A DNA stretch of 64,000 nt. Origin: Roseateles asaccharophilus (lineage in GTDB: Bacteria; Pseudomonadota; Gammaproteobacteria; Burkholderiales; Burkholderiaceae_C). A model generated the notes under the pieces. The model was not told the origin of the DNA and made no database searches. It saw only the letters and a list, made by a program, of their open reading frames with translations. Positions 8,225 through 18,640 of the stretch are shown here, piece by piece. The number at the start of each line of letters is the position of its first letter. Position 1 is the first letter of the stretch. Location of the stretch: the NCBI RefSeq assembly GCF_004362405.1, contig NZ_SNXE01000006.1:62001-126000 (forward strand), given 5' to 3'. The position numbers and the translations under genes were made by a program.

Positions 8225-9188
8225 GGTGCTTGGCTCCACGCTTGAAACTCAGGCCGGCCAGGCCGCGCGGCGCGAACAGCACCACGCCCAGCAGCAGCAC
8301 GCCCAGTGCCAGCTGCCAGTGCAGGGTGTAGCCGGCCAGCAGCTCCTCCAGCAGCAAGAAAGTGGCGGCCCCCAGCGCACCGCCCCACAGCGAGCCGGCT
8401 CCACCGATGATGACCATCACCATCAGCTGGCCCGACTGCGACCAATGCATGATGTGGGGCGTCACCAGACCGTTCAGATTGGCGAGCAAGGCGCCCGCGA
8501 GGCCGGCAATGGCGCCCGCCAGCACGAAAGCCTGCCACTGCAGCTCGAACACCCGCCCGCCCACGGCGCCGATGCGGGTCTCGTTCTCCTTAGCCCCCTG
8601 CAGCAGCCAGCCGAAGGGCGAGTTCAAGAGGCGCTGCATGCCCAGCAGGACCGCGGCAAAGAGCAGCAGCACCACCCAGTAGAAGCTGGCGTCATCGGCC
8701 AGATTCAGGCCCGCAAGGCTGGAGCGCGCCGCCAGGGGCAGGCCATCCTCGCCACCATAGGCCTTGAGCGAGACCATGAGGTAGTAAAACATCTGCGCAA
8801 AGGCCAGGGTGATCATGATGAAGTACACCCCCCGCGTGCGCAGGCTGATGGCGCCGATCAGCGCCGCAGCAAGACCTGCCACCAGCATGGCTGCCGGCCA
8901 GGCGATCCAGGCCGAGCTGATGCCAGCGTCCATCAGGATGCCCACGGTGTAGGCGCCCAGGCCCACAAAGGCCGCATGGCCAAAGCTCACCAGGCCGCCG
9001 AAGCCCAGGATCAGATTCAGGCTGGAAGCCGCGATGGCGAAGATCAGCACCCGCGTGGCCACGCCCACATAGAACTCCAGGCCGAAGGCGCCAAGAATGG
9101 GCGGCAAGGCGGCCAGCAGGGCCAGCAAGGGCCAGATCCAGCGTCCGGCGCCGTGGTGATGCAGAAGGCTTGTACGCATGGTCCTCAT
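8217..9188 (-). CDS. livM: Branched-chain-amino-acid-type ABC transporter permease LivM
   Basis: An inner-membrane permease of about 323 residues with eight to ten hydrophobic segments. It carries the LivM-type core AASSLNLILGFGGLVSFGHAAFVGLGAY, whose key part is the SLNLILGFGGLVSFGHAA block. The ATG at 9188 overlaps the livH stop (ATGA); an in-frame ATG at 9179 is an equal alternative. The open frame continues upstream to about 9599, but that part is out-of-frame livH sequence. It pairs with LivH to form the membrane channel of this importer. Confidence 0.9.
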   Translation of the reverse strand: MRTMRTSLLHHHGAGRWIWPLLALLAALPPILGAFGLEFYVGVATRVLIFAIAASSLNLILGFGGLVSFGHAAFVGLGAYTVGILMDAGISSAWIAWPAAMLVAGLAAALIGAISLRTRGVYFIMITLAFAQMFYYLMVSLKAYGGEDGLPLAARSSLAGLNLADDASFYWVVLLLFAAVLLGMQRLLNSPFGWLLQGAKENETRIGAVGGRVFELQWQAFVLAGAIAGLAGALLANLNGLVTPHIMHWSQSGQLMVMVIIGGAGSLWGGALGAATFLLLEELLAGYTLHWQLALGVLLLGVVLFAPRGLAGLSFKRGAKHHG

Positions 9189-10105
9189 CCTCGGGCGGGG
9201 AACAGGCCCTGGGGCTTCCAGAAGAGCACGGCCGCCATCAGCACATAGATCAGGATGGAGGCCAGGGCCGGCCCCAGATTGGAGGCCACCTCGGGCGAGG
9301 CCAGCTGGCGCAGCAAGGCCGGCAGCAAGGTCCGGCTGCAGGTGTCCACCAGCCCCACCAGCAGCGCGCCGACCAGGGCGCCACGGATGGAGCCGATGCC
9401 GCCGATCACGATCACCACAAAGGCCAGGATCAGGATGCTCTCCCCCATGCCCACCTGCACCGCCAGCAGCGGCCCCAGCAGGGAGCCGGCCAGGGCGCAC
9501 AGGGCGGCGCCAAAGCCGAACACCGCCGTGAACAGCCAGCGGATGTTCACACCCATGGCCGTGGCCATGGCGCGGTTGGAGGCCCCGGCGCGCACCCACA
9601 TGCCCCAGCGGGTGCGGGTCACCAGCAGATAGAGCAGCAGGGCCACGGCCAGACCCACGCCGATGATCAGCAGGCGGTAGGCCGGGTAGTACAGACCCGG
9701 CAGCAGTTCCACCGGACCGGACAGGGCTGCGGGCAGGTTCAGCATCACCGGCTGCGAGCCCCAGATCATGCGCGTGCCCTCATTGATCATCAGGATCAGG
9801 GCAAAGGTGGCCAGCACCTGGCTCAGGTGGTCGCGCTGGTAGAGCCGGCGCAGCAGGGTCACCTCCAGCAGCATGCCGAAGGCCGCCGTGCCCACCAGGG
9901 CCGCCAGCACCGCCAGCAGGAAGGAGCCGCTGGCCGCGGCCACCGCCGCCGCCAGATAGGCACCCACCATATAGAGCGAGCCATGGGCCAGATTGATCAT
10001 GTCCATGATGCCGAACACCAGGGTCAGCCCGGCGGCCAGCAAGAACAGCATGAGCCCGAACTGCAGGCCGTTGAGGGCCTGCTCGGCCACCAGAATCCAG
10101 TCCAT
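9185..10105 (-). CDS. livH: Branched-chain-amino-acid-type ABC transporter permease LivH
   Basis: A 306-residue inner-membrane permease with about eight hydrophobic segments. It starts MDWILVAEQALNGLQFGLML. The LivH signature appears as LVFGIMDMINLAHGSLYMVGA, with core NLAHGSLYM, and IVIGGIGSIRGALVGALLVG is near the C-terminus. It begins 10 bases after livK and overlaps livM by four bases. Confidence 0.92.
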   Translation of the reverse strand: MDWILVAEQALNGLQFGLMLFLLAAGLTLVFGIMDMINLAHGSLYMVGAYLAAAVAAASGSFLLAVLAALVGTAAFGMLLEVTLLRRLYQRDHLSQVLATFALILMINEGTRMIWGSQPVMLNLPAALSGPVELLPGLYYPAYRLLIIGVGLAVALLLYLLVTRTRWGMWVRAGASNRAMATAMGVNIRWLFTAVFGFGAALCALAGSLLGPLLAVQVGMGESILILAFVVIVIGGIGSIRGALVGALLVGLVDTCSRTLLPALLRQLASPEVASNLGPALASILIYVLMAAVLFWKPQGLFPARG

Positions 10106-10115
10106 GGCGGTGGGC

Positions 10116-11306
10116 TCAGCTCTTCATCTTGCAGGACGCCGCATAGGCATCCGCGTGGTTGCTGAAGATCTTGCCCAGGGTCTTGTTGGTGACACGGCCC
10201 TGGCTGTCCTTGACGATCACGCGCAGGTAATAGTCCTGCACCGGGTACTGGTTGTTGTTGTACTTGAAGGGGCCGCGCACGGAATCGAACTTGGCAGCCT
10301 TGAGTGCCTTGAGTACCGCGGCGCGATCATCGACATTGCCTTTGACGTCCCGCACCGCGGCCGCGATCGATTGCGCCGCGTCATAGCCCTGGGAGGCGTA
10401 GAGCGAGGGCAGACGGCCGTATTCCTTCTGGAAGTCCGCCACGAACTTCTTGTTGGCGGCATTGTCCATATCGTGGGCCCAGTGCGAGCTGTTGAACATG
10501 CCCAGCATGGGTTCGCCCACGGCCTTGATCACATCCTCGTCGGCCGAGAAGCCAGGGCCGAAGAGCGTGATGTCCTTGGACAGGCCGGCGCCCACGAACT
10601 GCTTGATGAAGTTGATGCCCATGCCCCCGGGCAGGAATATGTACATGGCATCCGGCTTGGCGGCGCGGGCCTGGGCCAGCTCGGCCGAGTAGTCCAGCTG
10701 GCCGAGCTTGGTGTAGATCTCGTCCGCCACCGCGCCCTTGTAGAAGCGCTTGAAGCCGTTGATGGCGTCTTTGCCCGCAGGATAGTTGGGCGCCAGCAGC
10801 ACCACCTTCTTGAAGCCCTTGTCCATCACGGTCTTGCCGACCGCCTCATGCAGGTTGTCGTTCTGCCAGGCCACGTTGAAGAAGTAGGGGTTGCACTGCT
10901 CCCCGGCGTACTGCGAGGGGCCGGCATTCGCCGACACATAGGGCACCTGGGCCGCGAAAACACTGGGCCCCACGGCCAGCATGATGTTGGAGAACACGAT
11001 GCCGCTCATGAAGTCGACTTTGTCGCGCTTGAGCAGGCGGTCCGCCGTCTGCTTGGCCACATCGGGGTTCTGCTGATCGTCGGCCACGATCAGCTCGACG
11101 GGCAGGCCGCCAAACTTGCCACCCGCATGCTTGAGCGCGAGATTGAAGCCATCGCGGATGTCCACGCCCAGACCGGCGCCGGGGCCGGAGAGCGTGGACA
11201 GCAGACCGATCTTGACCTTGTCGGCCGCCCAGGCCGAACCGGCCCCGGCACCCAGACCCAACAGCAGGGCCGCACACAGCACAGCATTCGTCGTCTTCTT
11301 GCTCAT
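10116..11306 (-). CDS. livK: ABC transporter substrate-binding protein (LivK/type 1 periplasmic binding fold)
   Basis: A 396-residue periplasmic solute receptor. The signal peptide spans about residues 1-27 (ALLLGLGAGAGSAWAAD, cleaved after AWA). The mature protein starts KVKIGLLSTLSGPGAGLGVDIRDGF, typical of the Leu/Ile/Val-binding family. Later blocks include ELIVADDQQNPDVAKQTADRLL and GYDAAQSIAAAVRD. It is the first transporter gene, 15 bases after abmG. This subgroup is frequently tied to aromatic-acid uptake, and its place in the anthranilate operon suggests 2-aminobenzoate as ligand. That is inference; branched-chain amino acids cannot be excluded from sequence. Confidence 0.9.
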   Translation of the reverse strand: MSKKTTNAVLCAALLLGLGAGAGSAWAADKVKIGLLSTLSGPGAGLGVDIRDGFNLALKHAGGKFGGLPVELIVADDQQNPDVAKQTADRLLKRDKVDFMSGIVFSNIMLAVGPSVFAAQVPYVSANAGPSQYAGEQCNPYFFNVAWQNDNLHEAVGKTVMDKGFKKVVLLAPNYPAGKDAINGFKRFYKGAVADEIYTKLGQLDYSAELAQARAAKPDAMYIFLPGGMGINFIKQFVGAGLSKDITLFGPGFSADEDVIKAVGEPMLGMFNSSHWAHDMDNAANKKFVADFQKEYGRLPSLYASQGYDAAQSIAAAVRDVKGNVDDRAAVLKALKAAKFDSVRGPFKYNNNQYPVQDYYLRVIVKDSQGRVTNKTLGKIFSNHADAYAASCKMKS

Positions 11307-11321
11307 CGTCGTTCTCTCCGG

Positions 11322-12959
11322 TTATTGGGCTTCTTGACGCAGACGGAAACGTTGCAGCTTGCCGGTTTCGGTGCGCGGCAGGCTGGCGCGGAACTCTATC
11401 GCACGCGGGTACTTGTAGGGCGCAATGCTGGCCTTGACGAAGTCCTGCAACTCCTTGATCAGAGTGCTCTCCAGGGCCGGGTCTTGCCTCAGGGCATCAC
11501 CCTGGCCATCGCGCAGCACGACAAAGGCCTTGACGATCTCGCCGCGCTCCGGGTCCCGGGCCCCGACCACCGCACATTCCGCCACCTTGGGATGCAGCAG
11601 CAGGGCGCTCTCCACCTCGGGGCCGGCGATGTTGTAGCCGCCGGAGATGATCATGTCGTCGGTACGGGCCTGGTAGACGAAGTAGCCCTGCTCGTCCATC
11701 AGATAGGCGTCGCCCGTCAGATTCCAGCCGCCCTGCACATAGCGGGTCTGGCGCTCATCGGCCAGATAGCGGCAGCCCGTGGGGCCCTTCACCGCCAGAC
11801 GACCCACCTGGCCGGGGGGCAAGACCCGGCCCTCATCGTCCAGGATGCAGGCCTGGTAACCCGGCACCGGCCGGCCGGTGGCGCCGGGGCGGGCCTCGGC
11901 CTCGGTGTGGGAGATGAAGATGTGCAGCAGCTCGGTGGCGCCGATGCCGTCGATCATCTCGATGCCGGTGGCCTCTTTCCAGAGCGCGCGGGTGGCGGCC
12001 GGCAGGGCCTCGCCAGCGCTCACGCACTGGCGCAGGCTGGACAGATCATGGCCGCCCACCTGGGCCGCCATGGCGCGGTAGGCAGTGGGCGCGGTGAAGC
12101 AGATGGTGGCGCGATATTGCGCGATGGCCGGCAGCAGGGCTTCGGGCGAGGCCTTCTCCAGCAGCACGGTCGAGGCGCCGATGCTCATGGGAAAGAGCAC
12201 CAGGCCGCCCAGGCCGAAGGTGAAGGCCAGGGGCGGGCTGCCGATGAATTTGTCCTCGGGCCGCGCGCGCAGGCAGTGCACCGGCCAGCACTGGCAGATG
12301 GCCAGCACATCGCGGTGGAAATGCATGGTGCCCTTGGGCTGGCCCGTGGTGCCCGAGGTGAAGGCGATGATGCAGCAGTCCTCGGCCGCGGTGTCCACAT
12401 TGGTGAAGTTCGCCGGCTTGGCCGCCGCACGCGCTTCCAGTGCACCCGCGCCACCGTAGTGCAGCACCTGCCGCAGCGTGGGGCACTGGGCCTGGGCCAG
12501 CTGCAGCTCCTCGGCCAGGCGCTCGTCGCACAGGGCGTGGCTGACCTCGGCCTTCTGGATCACCTGCACCAGCTCCTTGGCCCGCAGCAGGGGCATGGTG
12601 GCCACGGCGATCGCGCCCACCTTCATGATGGCGAACCAGCAGGCCGCCATCATGGGCGTGTTGGCACCACGCAGCAGCACGCGGTTGCCGCTGACCACGC
12701 CCAGATCCTCCACCAGCACCCGGGCAATACGGTTGGCCTGGGCCTGCAGATCGGCATAGCTCCAGCGCAAGCCACCCGCGCCCTCCATGCACAGGCGCTC
12801 GCCCTGCCCTTCGCGCACCCAGCGGTCCAAAAGGGCATCGGCGCAGTTCAGGCGCTCGGGAAACTGCAGACTCGGCAGCTCGAACAGCAGCTCCGGCCAC
12901 TGGTCTTTGGGAGGGAGGCGATCTCTTGCAAAGGTATCCAGGTGGGCGGTGGTGCTCAT
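11322..12959 (-). CDS. abmG: 2-aminobenzoate-CoA ligase (benzoate-CoA ligase family)
   Basis: ATP-dependent ligase that commits 2-aminobenzoate to the CoA pathway. The 545-residue length fits the benzoate/2-aminobenzoate-CoA ligase group. The AMP-binding P-loop is FTSGTTGQPKGTMHFHRD, the A5 region is DGIGATELLHIFISH, the A7/A8 hinge is NLTGDAYLMDEQGYFVYQARTDD, and the adenylation lysine is in PRTETGKLQRF (about K534). GATELLHIFIS is characteristic of benzoate-CoA-ligase-type enzymes. Adjacent genes encode the fused monooxygenase/reductase that acts on its product, which is the strongest argument for 2-aminobenzoate over benzoate. It is six bases after the acyl-CoA dehydrogenase gene in the same operon. 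Confidence 0.88.
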   Translation of the reverse strand: MSTTAHLDTFARDRLPPKDQWPELLFELPSLQFPERLNCADALLDRWVREGQGERLCMEGAGGLRWSYADLQAQANRIARVLVEDLGVVSGNRVLLRGANTPMMAACWFAIMKVGAIAVATMPLLRAKELVQVIQKAEVSHALCDERLAEELQLAQAQCPTLRQVLHYGGAGALEARAAAKPANFTNVDTAAEDCCIIAFTSGTTGQPKGTMHFHRDVLAICQCWPVHCLRARPEDKFIGSPPLAFTFGLGGLVLFPMSIGASTVLLEKASPEALLPAIAQYRATICFTAPTAYRAMAAQVGGHDLSSLRQCVSAGEALPAATRALWKEATGIEMIDGIGATELLHIFISHTEAEARPGATGRPVPGYQACILDDEGRVLPPGQVGRLAVKGPTGCRYLADERQTRYVQGGWNLTGDAYLMDEQGYFVYQARTDDMIISGGYNIAGPEVESALLLHPKVAECAVVGARDPERGEIVKAFVVLRDGQGDALRQDPALESTLIKELQDFVKASIAPYKYPRAIEFRASLPRTETGKLQRFRLRQEAQ

Positions 12960-12965
12960 AGCGCT

Positions 12966-14111
12966 TTAGCCGTTCTTCAAAAGGTCTCGACCGATGATCA
13001 ACTGCTGGACTTCACTGGCGCCCTCGTAGATCCGCAGCGCACGGATCTCCCGGTAGAGCGACTCCACCACCTCGCCGCGCCGCACGCCGCGTCCGCCGTG
13101 CAGCTGCACGGCGGCGTCGATCACGCGCTGCGCGTTCTCGGTGGCCATCAGCTTGGCCATGGCGGCCTCGCGGGTGATGGTCTGGCCCTGGTCGCGCTGC
13201 CAGGCCGCGCGATAGACCAGCAGGGCCGAGCTGTCCACGCCACAGGCCATATCGGCCAACTTGGCCTGGGTCAGGGGCAGATCGGCAAGAGTCGCGCCAA
13301 ACATGGCACGCTCGTGCGATTGGCGCAGCCCTTCTTCCAGGGCGCGGCGCGCAAAGCCCAGGGCCGCGGCGGCCACCGAGGTGCGGAACACATCCAGGGT
13401 GCGCATGGCCACCTTGAAGCCCTCACCCGGCGCGCCGATCATCTGGCTGCGCGGCACGCGGCAGTTCGTGAACTTGAGGCGCGCCAGCGGGTGCGGCGCA
13501 ATCACCTCAATGCGCTCCGCAATCTCGAAGCCGGGCAGGCCGGCGTCCACGATTAAGGCGCTGATGCCGCGGGCGCCCGGTGCTTCCCCCGTGCGCGCAA
13601 ACAGCACATAGAAGTCCGCGATGCCCCCGTTGGATATCCAGGTCTTCTCGCCGTTGATCACATAGTCATCACCATCGGCCACGGCGCTGCATTGCATGGC
13701 TGCCACGTCCGAACCCGCCTCGGGCTCGGAGAGCGCGAAGGCCGCCAGGGCCTCGCCGCGCGCCACGCGCGGCAGATAGCGCTCACGCTGGGCCGGCGTG
13801 CCCTGCAGGGAGATGGCGCCCGAGCCCAGGCCCTGCATGGCAAAGGCGAAATCGGCCAGGCCGTTGTAGCGCGCCAGGGTTTCGCGCAGCAGGCAGATGG
13901 CGCGGGTGTCTATGGCCTGGCCCGCACCCTCGGCCACCGCATGCTGCAGCCAGCCGCCCTGCCCCAGGGCCTTGACCAGGCTGCGGCATTCGGCGTCCAC
14001 ATCCTCGCCATGCGCAGGACCCAGATAGGCGGCGCACCAAGCGTCCAGCGACGCCGCCAGCTCGCGATGCCGCGGCTCGAAAAAAGGCCAGTCCAGGTGT
14101 TTGAGATGCAT
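12966..14111 (-). CDS. Acyl-CoA dehydrogenase of the 2-aminobenzoate operon
   Basis: A 381-residue FAD-dependent acyl-CoA dehydrogenase. Motifs seen are [16 protein letters not shown], the flavin region [22 protein letters not shown] (core [10 protein letters not shown]) and the terminal [18 protein letters not shown] with the catalytic Glu. It most likely carries out a beta-oxidation-like dehydrogenation of the non-aromatic alicyclic CoA intermediate after the monooxygenase/reductase step. It starts one base after the hydratase stop and ends six bases before abmG. The exact substrate is not known from sequence. Confidence 0.9.
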   Translation of the reverse strand: MHLKHLDWPFFEPRHRELAASLDAWCAAYLGPAHGEDVDAECRSLVKALGQGGWLQHAVAEGAGQAIDTRAICLLRETLARYNGLADFAFAMQGLGSGAISLQGTPAQRERYLPRVARGEALAAFALSEPEAGSDVAAMQCSAVADGDDYVINGEKTWISNGGIADFYVLFARTGEAPGARGISALIVDAGLPGFEIAERIEVIAPHPLARLKFTNCRVPRSQMIGAPGEGFKVAMRTLDVFRTSVAAAALGFARRALEEGLRQSHERAMFGATLADLPLTQAKLADMACGVDSSALLVYRAAWQRDQGQTITREAAMAKLMATENAQRVIDAAVQLHGGRGVRRGEVVESLYREIRALRIYEGASEVQQLIIGRDLLKNG

Positions 14112-14112
14112 C

Positions 14113-14952
14113 TCAGTCTCCCTGGAACTCGGGCCGCTGCTTGGCCACGAAGGCGTGATAGGCGCGGTGGAAGTCCTGGGTCATCATGCAGATGGCCTGG
14201 GCCTGGGCCTCGGACTCGATGGCCTCGTCCACACCCATGGCCCATTCCTGGTGCAGCATCCTCTTGGTCATGGCATGGCCGAAGCTGGGGCCGCTGGCGA
14301 TCTCGCCGGCCCAGCTCAGGGCGTTTTCCAGCAGCAGCTCGGGCTCCAGCAGGCGGTTCAGAAAGCCCCATTGGTAGCCCTCCTCGCCGCCCAGGCTGCG
14401 TCCGCTGTACAGCAGATCCGAGGCCCGGCCCTGGCCCACGATGCGCGGCAGGATGGCGCAGGCGCCCATATCGCAGCCGGCCAGACCCACGCGGGTGAAG
14501 AGAAAAGCCGTCTTGCTGCGGGCCGTGCCCACGCGCAGGTCCGAGGCCATGGCCATGATGGCGCCGGCCCCGGCGCAGACCCCGTCCAGCGCCGCGATGA
14601 TGGGCTGGGGGCAGGCGCGCATGGCCTTGACCAGATCACCGGTCATGCGGGTGAAGGCCAGCAGATCGGGCATGCTCATCTTGGTGAGCGGGCCGATGAT
14701 CTCGTGCACATCGCCGCCCGAGCAGAAATTGCCGCCCGCGCCCTGCAGCACGATGGCGCGCACCTCGTCCACATAGCTGAGCGTGCGGAAGAGATCGCGC
14801 AGCTCGGCATAGGACTCGAAAGTCAGCGGGTTCTTGCGCTCCGGGCGGTTCAGGGTGATCAGGCCCACGGCGCCGCGCTGCTCCCAGAGGAAATGCTGGG
14901 GCCGGTAGTCGGCCAGGCTCTGGCGATTGCCGGTGATCAGATGTTGGTCCAT
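14113..14952 (-). CDS. Enoyl-CoA hydratase/isomerase-family protein of the 2-aminobenzoate operon
   Basis: A 279-residue crotonase-fold protein. The oxyanion-hole segments are [17 protein letters not shown] and [20 protein letters not shown], and [23 protein letters not shown] corresponds to the catalytic loop, where LAGCDMGA shows Asp in place of one usual Glu. It would hydrate, or hydrolyse a ring C-C bond in, the cyclic CoA intermediate by beta-oxidation-like chemistry. It begins seven bases after the MarR gene and is separated by one base from the acyl-CoA dehydrogenase. Its precise reaction in this pathway is inference. Confidence 0.88.
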   Translation of the reverse strand: MDQHLITGNRQSLADYRPQHFLWEQRGAVGLITLNRPERKNPLTFESYAELRDLFRTLSYVDEVRAIVLQGAGGNFCSGGDVHEIIGPLTKMSMPDLLAFTRMTGDLVKAMRACPQPIIAALDGVCAGAGAIMAMASDLRVGTARSKTAFLFTRVGLAGCDMGACAILPRIVGQGRASDLLYSGRSLGGEEGYQWGFLNRLLEPELLLENALSWAGEIASGPSFGHAMTKRMLHQEWAMGVDEAIESEAQAQAICMMTQDFHRAYHAFVAKQRPEFQGD

Positions 14953-14959
14953 GAGGCGT

Positions 14960-15454
14960 TCACTTCCTTGTGGTTTCGGCCAGATGCGTCTTCAAGCCGG
15001 CCAGCAGCTCGTAGACCTGGCTTTTCTGTTCCTTGTCCCAGCCGGCCATCAGCTCGACGATCCAGCCCTCGTGCGTGGCGGCCATGCGCTTGAACTGGCG
15101 CCGGCCGGCCGCCGTGAGCTTGACCGTGAAGCTGCGCCGGTCGCTGGGGTGTGGCTCGCGCTGCACCAGGCCTTCGGCCTCCAGCTGGTCGGTGATGCCG
15201 GTCACATTGCCGCCGGTCACCATCAGGCGCTGAGAGAGCTCGCGCATGCTCAGGCCGTCGGGGTGGCGCTCCAGCTGGGCCAGCAGGTCGAAGCGCGGCA
15301 GGGTGGTGCCGAAGTCGGCGCGCAGGCGCTGGCGGATCTGATCCTCGATGCGCGTGGTGCAGGCCAAGAGGCGCAGCCAGAGCTTGAGGGCCTGGTGATC
15401 GCGGTCATTGACCCGCGATTCCAGATCGGGTTCGGGCAGGGCGTCGTCCAGCAT
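14960..15454 (-). CDS. MarR-family transcriptional regulator of the 2-aminobenzoate operon
   Basis: A 164-residue MarR protein. Dimerisation helices flank a winged helix (about 55-115: [41 protein letters not shown] and the wing [19 protein letters not shown]). The ATG at 15454 lies eight bases after the SDR stop; an upstream extension in the same frame is out-of-frame SDR sequence. Several MarR regulators of aromatic CoA pathways respond to the CoA-thioester intermediate, so repression relieved by 2-aminobenzoyl-CoA is a reasonable hypothesis. The likely target is the promoter at 18612-18640 upstream of abmA. Confidence 0.88.
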   Translation of the reverse strand: MLDDALPEPDLESRVNDRDHQALKLWLRLLACTTRIEDQIRQRLRADFGTTLPRFDLLAQLERHPDGLSMRELSQRLMVTGGNVTGITDQLEAEGLVQREPHPSDRRSFTVKLTAAGRRQFKRMAATHEGWIVELMAGWDKEQKSQVYELLAGLKTHLAETTRK

Positions 15455-15462
15455 GTCGGGCC

Positions 15463-16224
15463 TCACATCACCTCGCCACCGGCCACGGCAATCGCCTGGC
15501 CGGTGATGCTGGCACTGCCCTCGCCCACCAGCCAGGCCACGGTGGCGGCCACTTCCTCGGGCTGGATCATGCGGCCCTGGGGATTGGCCGCGGCCAGCTC
15601 GGCGCGGGCGGCCTCGGCCGTGCGGCCGGTCTTGGCCATGATGGTCTGCACCGCCTGGGCCACGATCTCGGTCTCGGTGTAGCCGGGGCAGACGGCATTG
15701 ACCGTGATGCCCTTCTTCACCGTCTCCAGCGCCAGGGCGCGGGTCAGGCCCAGCACCCCATGCTTGGCCGCGCAGTAGGCCGCCACATAGGCATAGCCCT
15801 TGAGCGCCGCGGTGCTGGCCACATTGACGATGCGGCCGAAGCCGCGCTCGCTCATGCCCGGCAGCACCGCGCGGCTGCACAAAAAGGTGCCGGTGAGGTT
15901 CACATTCAGGAGGCGTTGCCAACTCTCCAGCGAGGTCTTGGCCAGGGGCGCGGTTTCCACCTGGCCGGCGTTGTTGACCAGGATGTCCACGGGACCCACG
16001 GCAGAAAAAGCGGCAGCAAAGGCCGCGGCCACGCTGACCTCATCGCCCACATCGCAGGCCTGGATGCCCACCTCGCCTCCAAGGGCCTGCTGCTGCGCCC
16101 GCAGCCGCTCCAGGCTGCGACCCATCAGCGTGACGCGCAGGCCCTGGTCCAGCAGCTGCCGCGCCACGGCCGCGCCGATGCCGCTGCCGCCGCCGGTGAT
16201 CACCGCATGTCGCTGCGCGCTCAT
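15463..16224 (-). CDS. Short-chain dehydrogenase/reductase, probable 3-hydroxyacyl-CoA dehydrogenase role
   Basis: A 253-residue classical SDR. The cofactor site is TGGGSGIG (10-17), the NNAG motif is at about 84-87, and the catalytic residues are Ser137 ([10 protein letters not shown]), Tyr150 and Lys154 (YCAAKHG). Asp/basic choice at the end of strand 2 (LMGRSLERL) suggests NADP(H) may be accepted. It overlaps abmA by four bases (ATGA). Context suggests oxidation of a hydroxy group on the alicyclic CoA intermediate; that substrate is inference. Confidence 0.9.
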   Translation of the reverse strand: MSAQRHAVITGGGSGIGAAVARQLLDQGLRVTLMGRSLERLRAQQQALGGEVGIQACDVGDEVSVAAAFAAAFSAVGPVDILVNNAGQVETAPLAKTSLESWQRLLNVNLTGTFLCSRAVLPGMSERGFGRIVNVASTAALKGYAYVAAYCAAKHGVLGLTRALALETVKKGITVNAVCPGYTETEIVAQAVQTIMAKTGRTAEAARAELAAANPQGRMIQPEEVAATVAWLVGEGSASITGQAIAVAGGEVM

Positions 16225-18575
16225 ACGCCCAGGGCCTTGTTGGCAGCTTCAGCGGCGGCGGCACCGCCGCCCTGGGCACGCTGGCGCTCGAACTCGCGCT
16301 CCAGCTGGGTCTTGCCCGAGATGTATTGCTGGGGCCAGTCCAGACCCGGGCCGCCCAGGTAGCCGATCTTCGCGGCCTCGCTCAGGGTCCAGGCCGGGTT
16401 GGCCAAGTGCGGACGCGCCACGGCGCAGAGGTCGGCGCGGCCGGCCGCGATGATGCTGTTCACATGATCGGCCTCGGAGATGGCGCCCACGGCGATGGTG
16501 GCGATGCTCACCTTGTTGCGCACGGCTTCCGAGAAAGGCGTCTGCCACATGCGGCCATAGACCGGCTTCTCGGCCTTGCTGACCTGGCCCGAGGACACAT
16601 CGATCAGGTCCGCGCCCGCGGCCTTGAAGGCCGCGGCAATCTGCACCGCATCCTCCGGCGTGGTGCCGCCCTCCACCCAGTCATGGGCCGAGATGCGCAC
16701 CGACATGGGCCGCTCCTGCGGCCAGATCTCGCGCATGGCGGCAAACACCTCCAGCGGGTAGCGCAGGCGGTTTTCCAGCGCACCGCCGTACTCGTCCTCG
16801 CGCCGGTTGGTCAGCGGCGAGATGAAGCTGGAGAGCAGGTAGCCGTGGGCGCAATGCAGCTCCAGCCAGTCAAAGCCGGCGGCGGCGGCACGCCGGGTCG
16901 CGGCCACGAAGTCGGCCTTGACGCGGTCCATGTCCTCACGCGTCATCGCCCGCGACGTCTGGCTCACGCCCGGCAGGTACTGCTGGGGCGAGGCCGAGAT
17001 CAGCGGCCAGTTGCCCTGCTCCAGCGGCTGGTCTATGCCCTCCCAGGCCACGCGGGTGGAACCCTTGGGCCCGGCATGGCCCAGCTGCATCGCGATCTTG
17101 GCCGTGCTGTGCGCATGCACATGGTCCACGATGCGCTTCCAGGCGGCGGTCTGGGCCTCGTTCCACAGACCCGGGCAGCCGGGGGTGATGCGCGCCTCGG
17201 GCGAGGTGCAGGTCATCTCGGCAAACACCAGGCCGGCGCCGCCGGCGGCGCGCGCGCCCAGATGCATCAGGTGATAGTCGCCGGGCAGGCCGTCCTGGCA
17301 GCTGTACTGCGCCATGGGCGAGACCACCACGCGGTTCTTGAGCCGCAGGCCGCGCAGGCTGAAGGGCGTGAACATGGGCGGCACGGCCTGCTGGCCATCC
17401 AGGCCACTGCGCTGGGCCAGCCATCGCTCATAGTCTTCCACATAGCGCTTGTCGCGCAGGCGCAGGTTCTCGTGCGAGATGCGCTGCGAGCGGGTCAGCA
17501 GGGAGTAGGCGAACTGCTCGGGCGCCAGGCGGGCATGGCGCTCCACATTCTCGAACCACTCGGTGCTGTTGCGCGCGGCATTCTGGATGCGCAGCACCTC
17601 GATGCTGCGGCTGGCCTGGTAGGCGGCGAGCGCCTGATCCAGATCGCCCGCGGCGGCCTGGATATCGCGGGCCAGGGCAATGGCGTCTTCCAGCGCCAGC
17701 TTGGTGCCGGAGCCGATGGAGAAATGCGCGGTGTGAGCCGCATCCCCCATCAGCACCACGGGCACGCCGTCCTCGGCGCGGCGGTGCACCCAGGTCTTGC
17801 AGACCACGCGCGGGAAACGAATCCACTGGGCCGAGCCGCGCAGATGCGAGGCGTTGGAGATGAGCTTATGCCCGTCCAGCACCTCGGCAAAGAGGCGCTC
17901 GCAGAACGCAATGCCCTCCTCCTTGCTCATCCGCTCCAGGCCGGCCGCCTGCCAGACGGGCTCGGGCGCTTCCACGATGAAGGTGGAATGCGTGGCATCG
18001 AAGCGGTAGGCGTGGGCTTGGAACCAGCCCCAGGGCGTCTTCTGGAAGTCGAAGGTGAAGGCGTCGAAGAGCTTGGTCGTGCCCAGCCAGACAAAGCGGC
18101 AGCGACGCAGATCGATATCGGGCTGGTAGGTGGCGGCGTACTTCTGGCGCACGCGGCTGTTCAGGCCGTCGGCCGCGATGATGAGGTCGGCGTCCTGCAC
18201 CGCGCCGTCGTCGGGGATGTCCGCCTCGTAGCGCAGCTCCACGCCCAGGGCTTCGCAGCGGGACTGCAGGATGTTGAGCAGCTTCTTGCGGCCGATGCCG
18301 CAAAAGCCGTGGCCGCCCGAGACCATGCGCCGACCCTCGATGTGCACGGCGATATCGTCCCAGTGGTTGAAGGCGTCCAGGATCTCGGCCGCGGTCTCGG
18401 GGTCGGCCTCGCGCAGCGCGGCCAGGGTCTGGTCGGAGAAGACCACGCCCCAACCGAAGGTGTCGCCCGCGCGGTTGCGCTCCAGCACGGTGACCCGGTG
18501 GGCCGGGTTCTGCTTCTTCATCAGCAGCGCGAAATACAGGCCGGCGGGACCGCCGCCGATACAGGTGATGCGCAT
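16221..18575 (-). CDS. abmA: 2-aminobenzoyl-CoA monooxygenase/reductase (fused flavin hydroxylase and old-yellow-enzyme domain)
   Basis: A 784-residue bifunctional flavoenzyme that hydroxylates 2-aminobenzoyl-CoA and reduces the ring to a non-aromatic product, the dearomatising step of the aerobic anthranilate-CoA route. The N-terminal domain (about 1-385) is a class A FAD hydroxylase with [14 protein letters not shown], an ADGLNSRVR segment and [18 protein letters not shown]. The C-terminal domain (about 400-770) is an old-yellow-enzyme reductase with [52 protein letters not shown] and [14 protein letters not shown]. This domain order is characteristic of the ACMR/salicylyl-CoA hydroxylase family. 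It is the promoter-proximal gene of the operon, with a sigma70-like promoter just upstream, and is divergent from kynB. Confidence 0.93.
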   Translation of the reverse strand: MRITCIGGGPAGLYFALLMKKQNPAHRVTVLERNRAGDTFGWGVVFSDQTLAALREADPETAAEILDAFNHWDDIAVHIEGRRMVSGGHGFCGIGRKKLLNILQSRCEALGVELRYEADIPDDGAVQDADLIIAADGLNSRVRQKYAATYQPDIDLRRCRFVWLGTTKLFDAFTFDFQKTPWGWFQAHAYRFDATHSTFIVEAPEPVWQAAGLERMSKEEGIAFCERLFAEVLDGHKLISNASHLRGSAQWIRFPRVVCKTWVHRRAEDGVPVVLMGDAAHTAHFSIGSGTKLALEDAIALARDIQAAAGDLDQALAAYQASRSIEVLRIQNAARNSTEWFENVERHARLAPEQFAYSLLTRSQRISHENLRLRDKRYVEDYERWLAQRSGLDGQQAVPPMFTPFSLRGLRLKNRVVVSPMAQYSCQDGLPGDYHLMHLGARAAGGAGLVFAEMTCTSPEARITPGCPGLWNEAQTAAWKRIVDHVHAHSTAKIAMQLGHAGPKGSTRVAWEGIDQPLEQGNWPLISASPQQYLPGVSQTSRAMTREDMDRVKADFVAATRRAAAAGFDWLELHCAHGYLLSSFISPLTNRREDEYGGALENRLRYPLEVFAAMREIWPQERPMSVRISAHDWVEGGTTPEDAVQIAAAFKAAGADLIDVSSGQVSKAEKPVYGRMWQTPFSEAVRNKVSIATIAVGAISEADHVNSIIAAGRADLCAVARPHLANPAWTLSEAAKIGYLGGPGLDWPQQYISGKTQLEREFERQRAQGGGAAAAEAANKALGV

Positions 18576-18611
18576 GATGGGCGTCGCCTTGCTTGAGCCG
18601 GGATGCAGGCA

Positions 18612-18640
18612 ACTTTAGGCATCGATAGTTTAGACGTCAA
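18612..18640 (-). promoter_or_regulatory. Sigma70-type promoter for the abm operon, possible MarR target
   Basis: On the minus strand TTGACG (18640-18635), a 17-base spacer, then TAAAGT (18617-18612). It lies 37 bases upstream of the abmA ATG and is AT-rich against its surroundings. GACGTC and ATCGAT self-complementary hexamers lie across the -35 and spacer, where a repressor would block transcription. I found no long perfect dyad, so the operator itself is unproven. Confidence 0.6.

Noticed and set aside
9993-13556. A long plus-strand open frame (about 1187 codons) opposite livH, livK, abmG and the acyl-CoA dehydrogenase
   Set aside because: It is rich in His, Gln, Gly and Ala with no domain, and lies antisense to clearly conserved genes. 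High GC produces such shadows in the frame opposite real codons.
16326-18596. A plus-strand open frame (about 756 codons) opposite abmA
   Set aside because: Shadow of the conserved two-domain flavoenzyme; no recognisable motif of its own.
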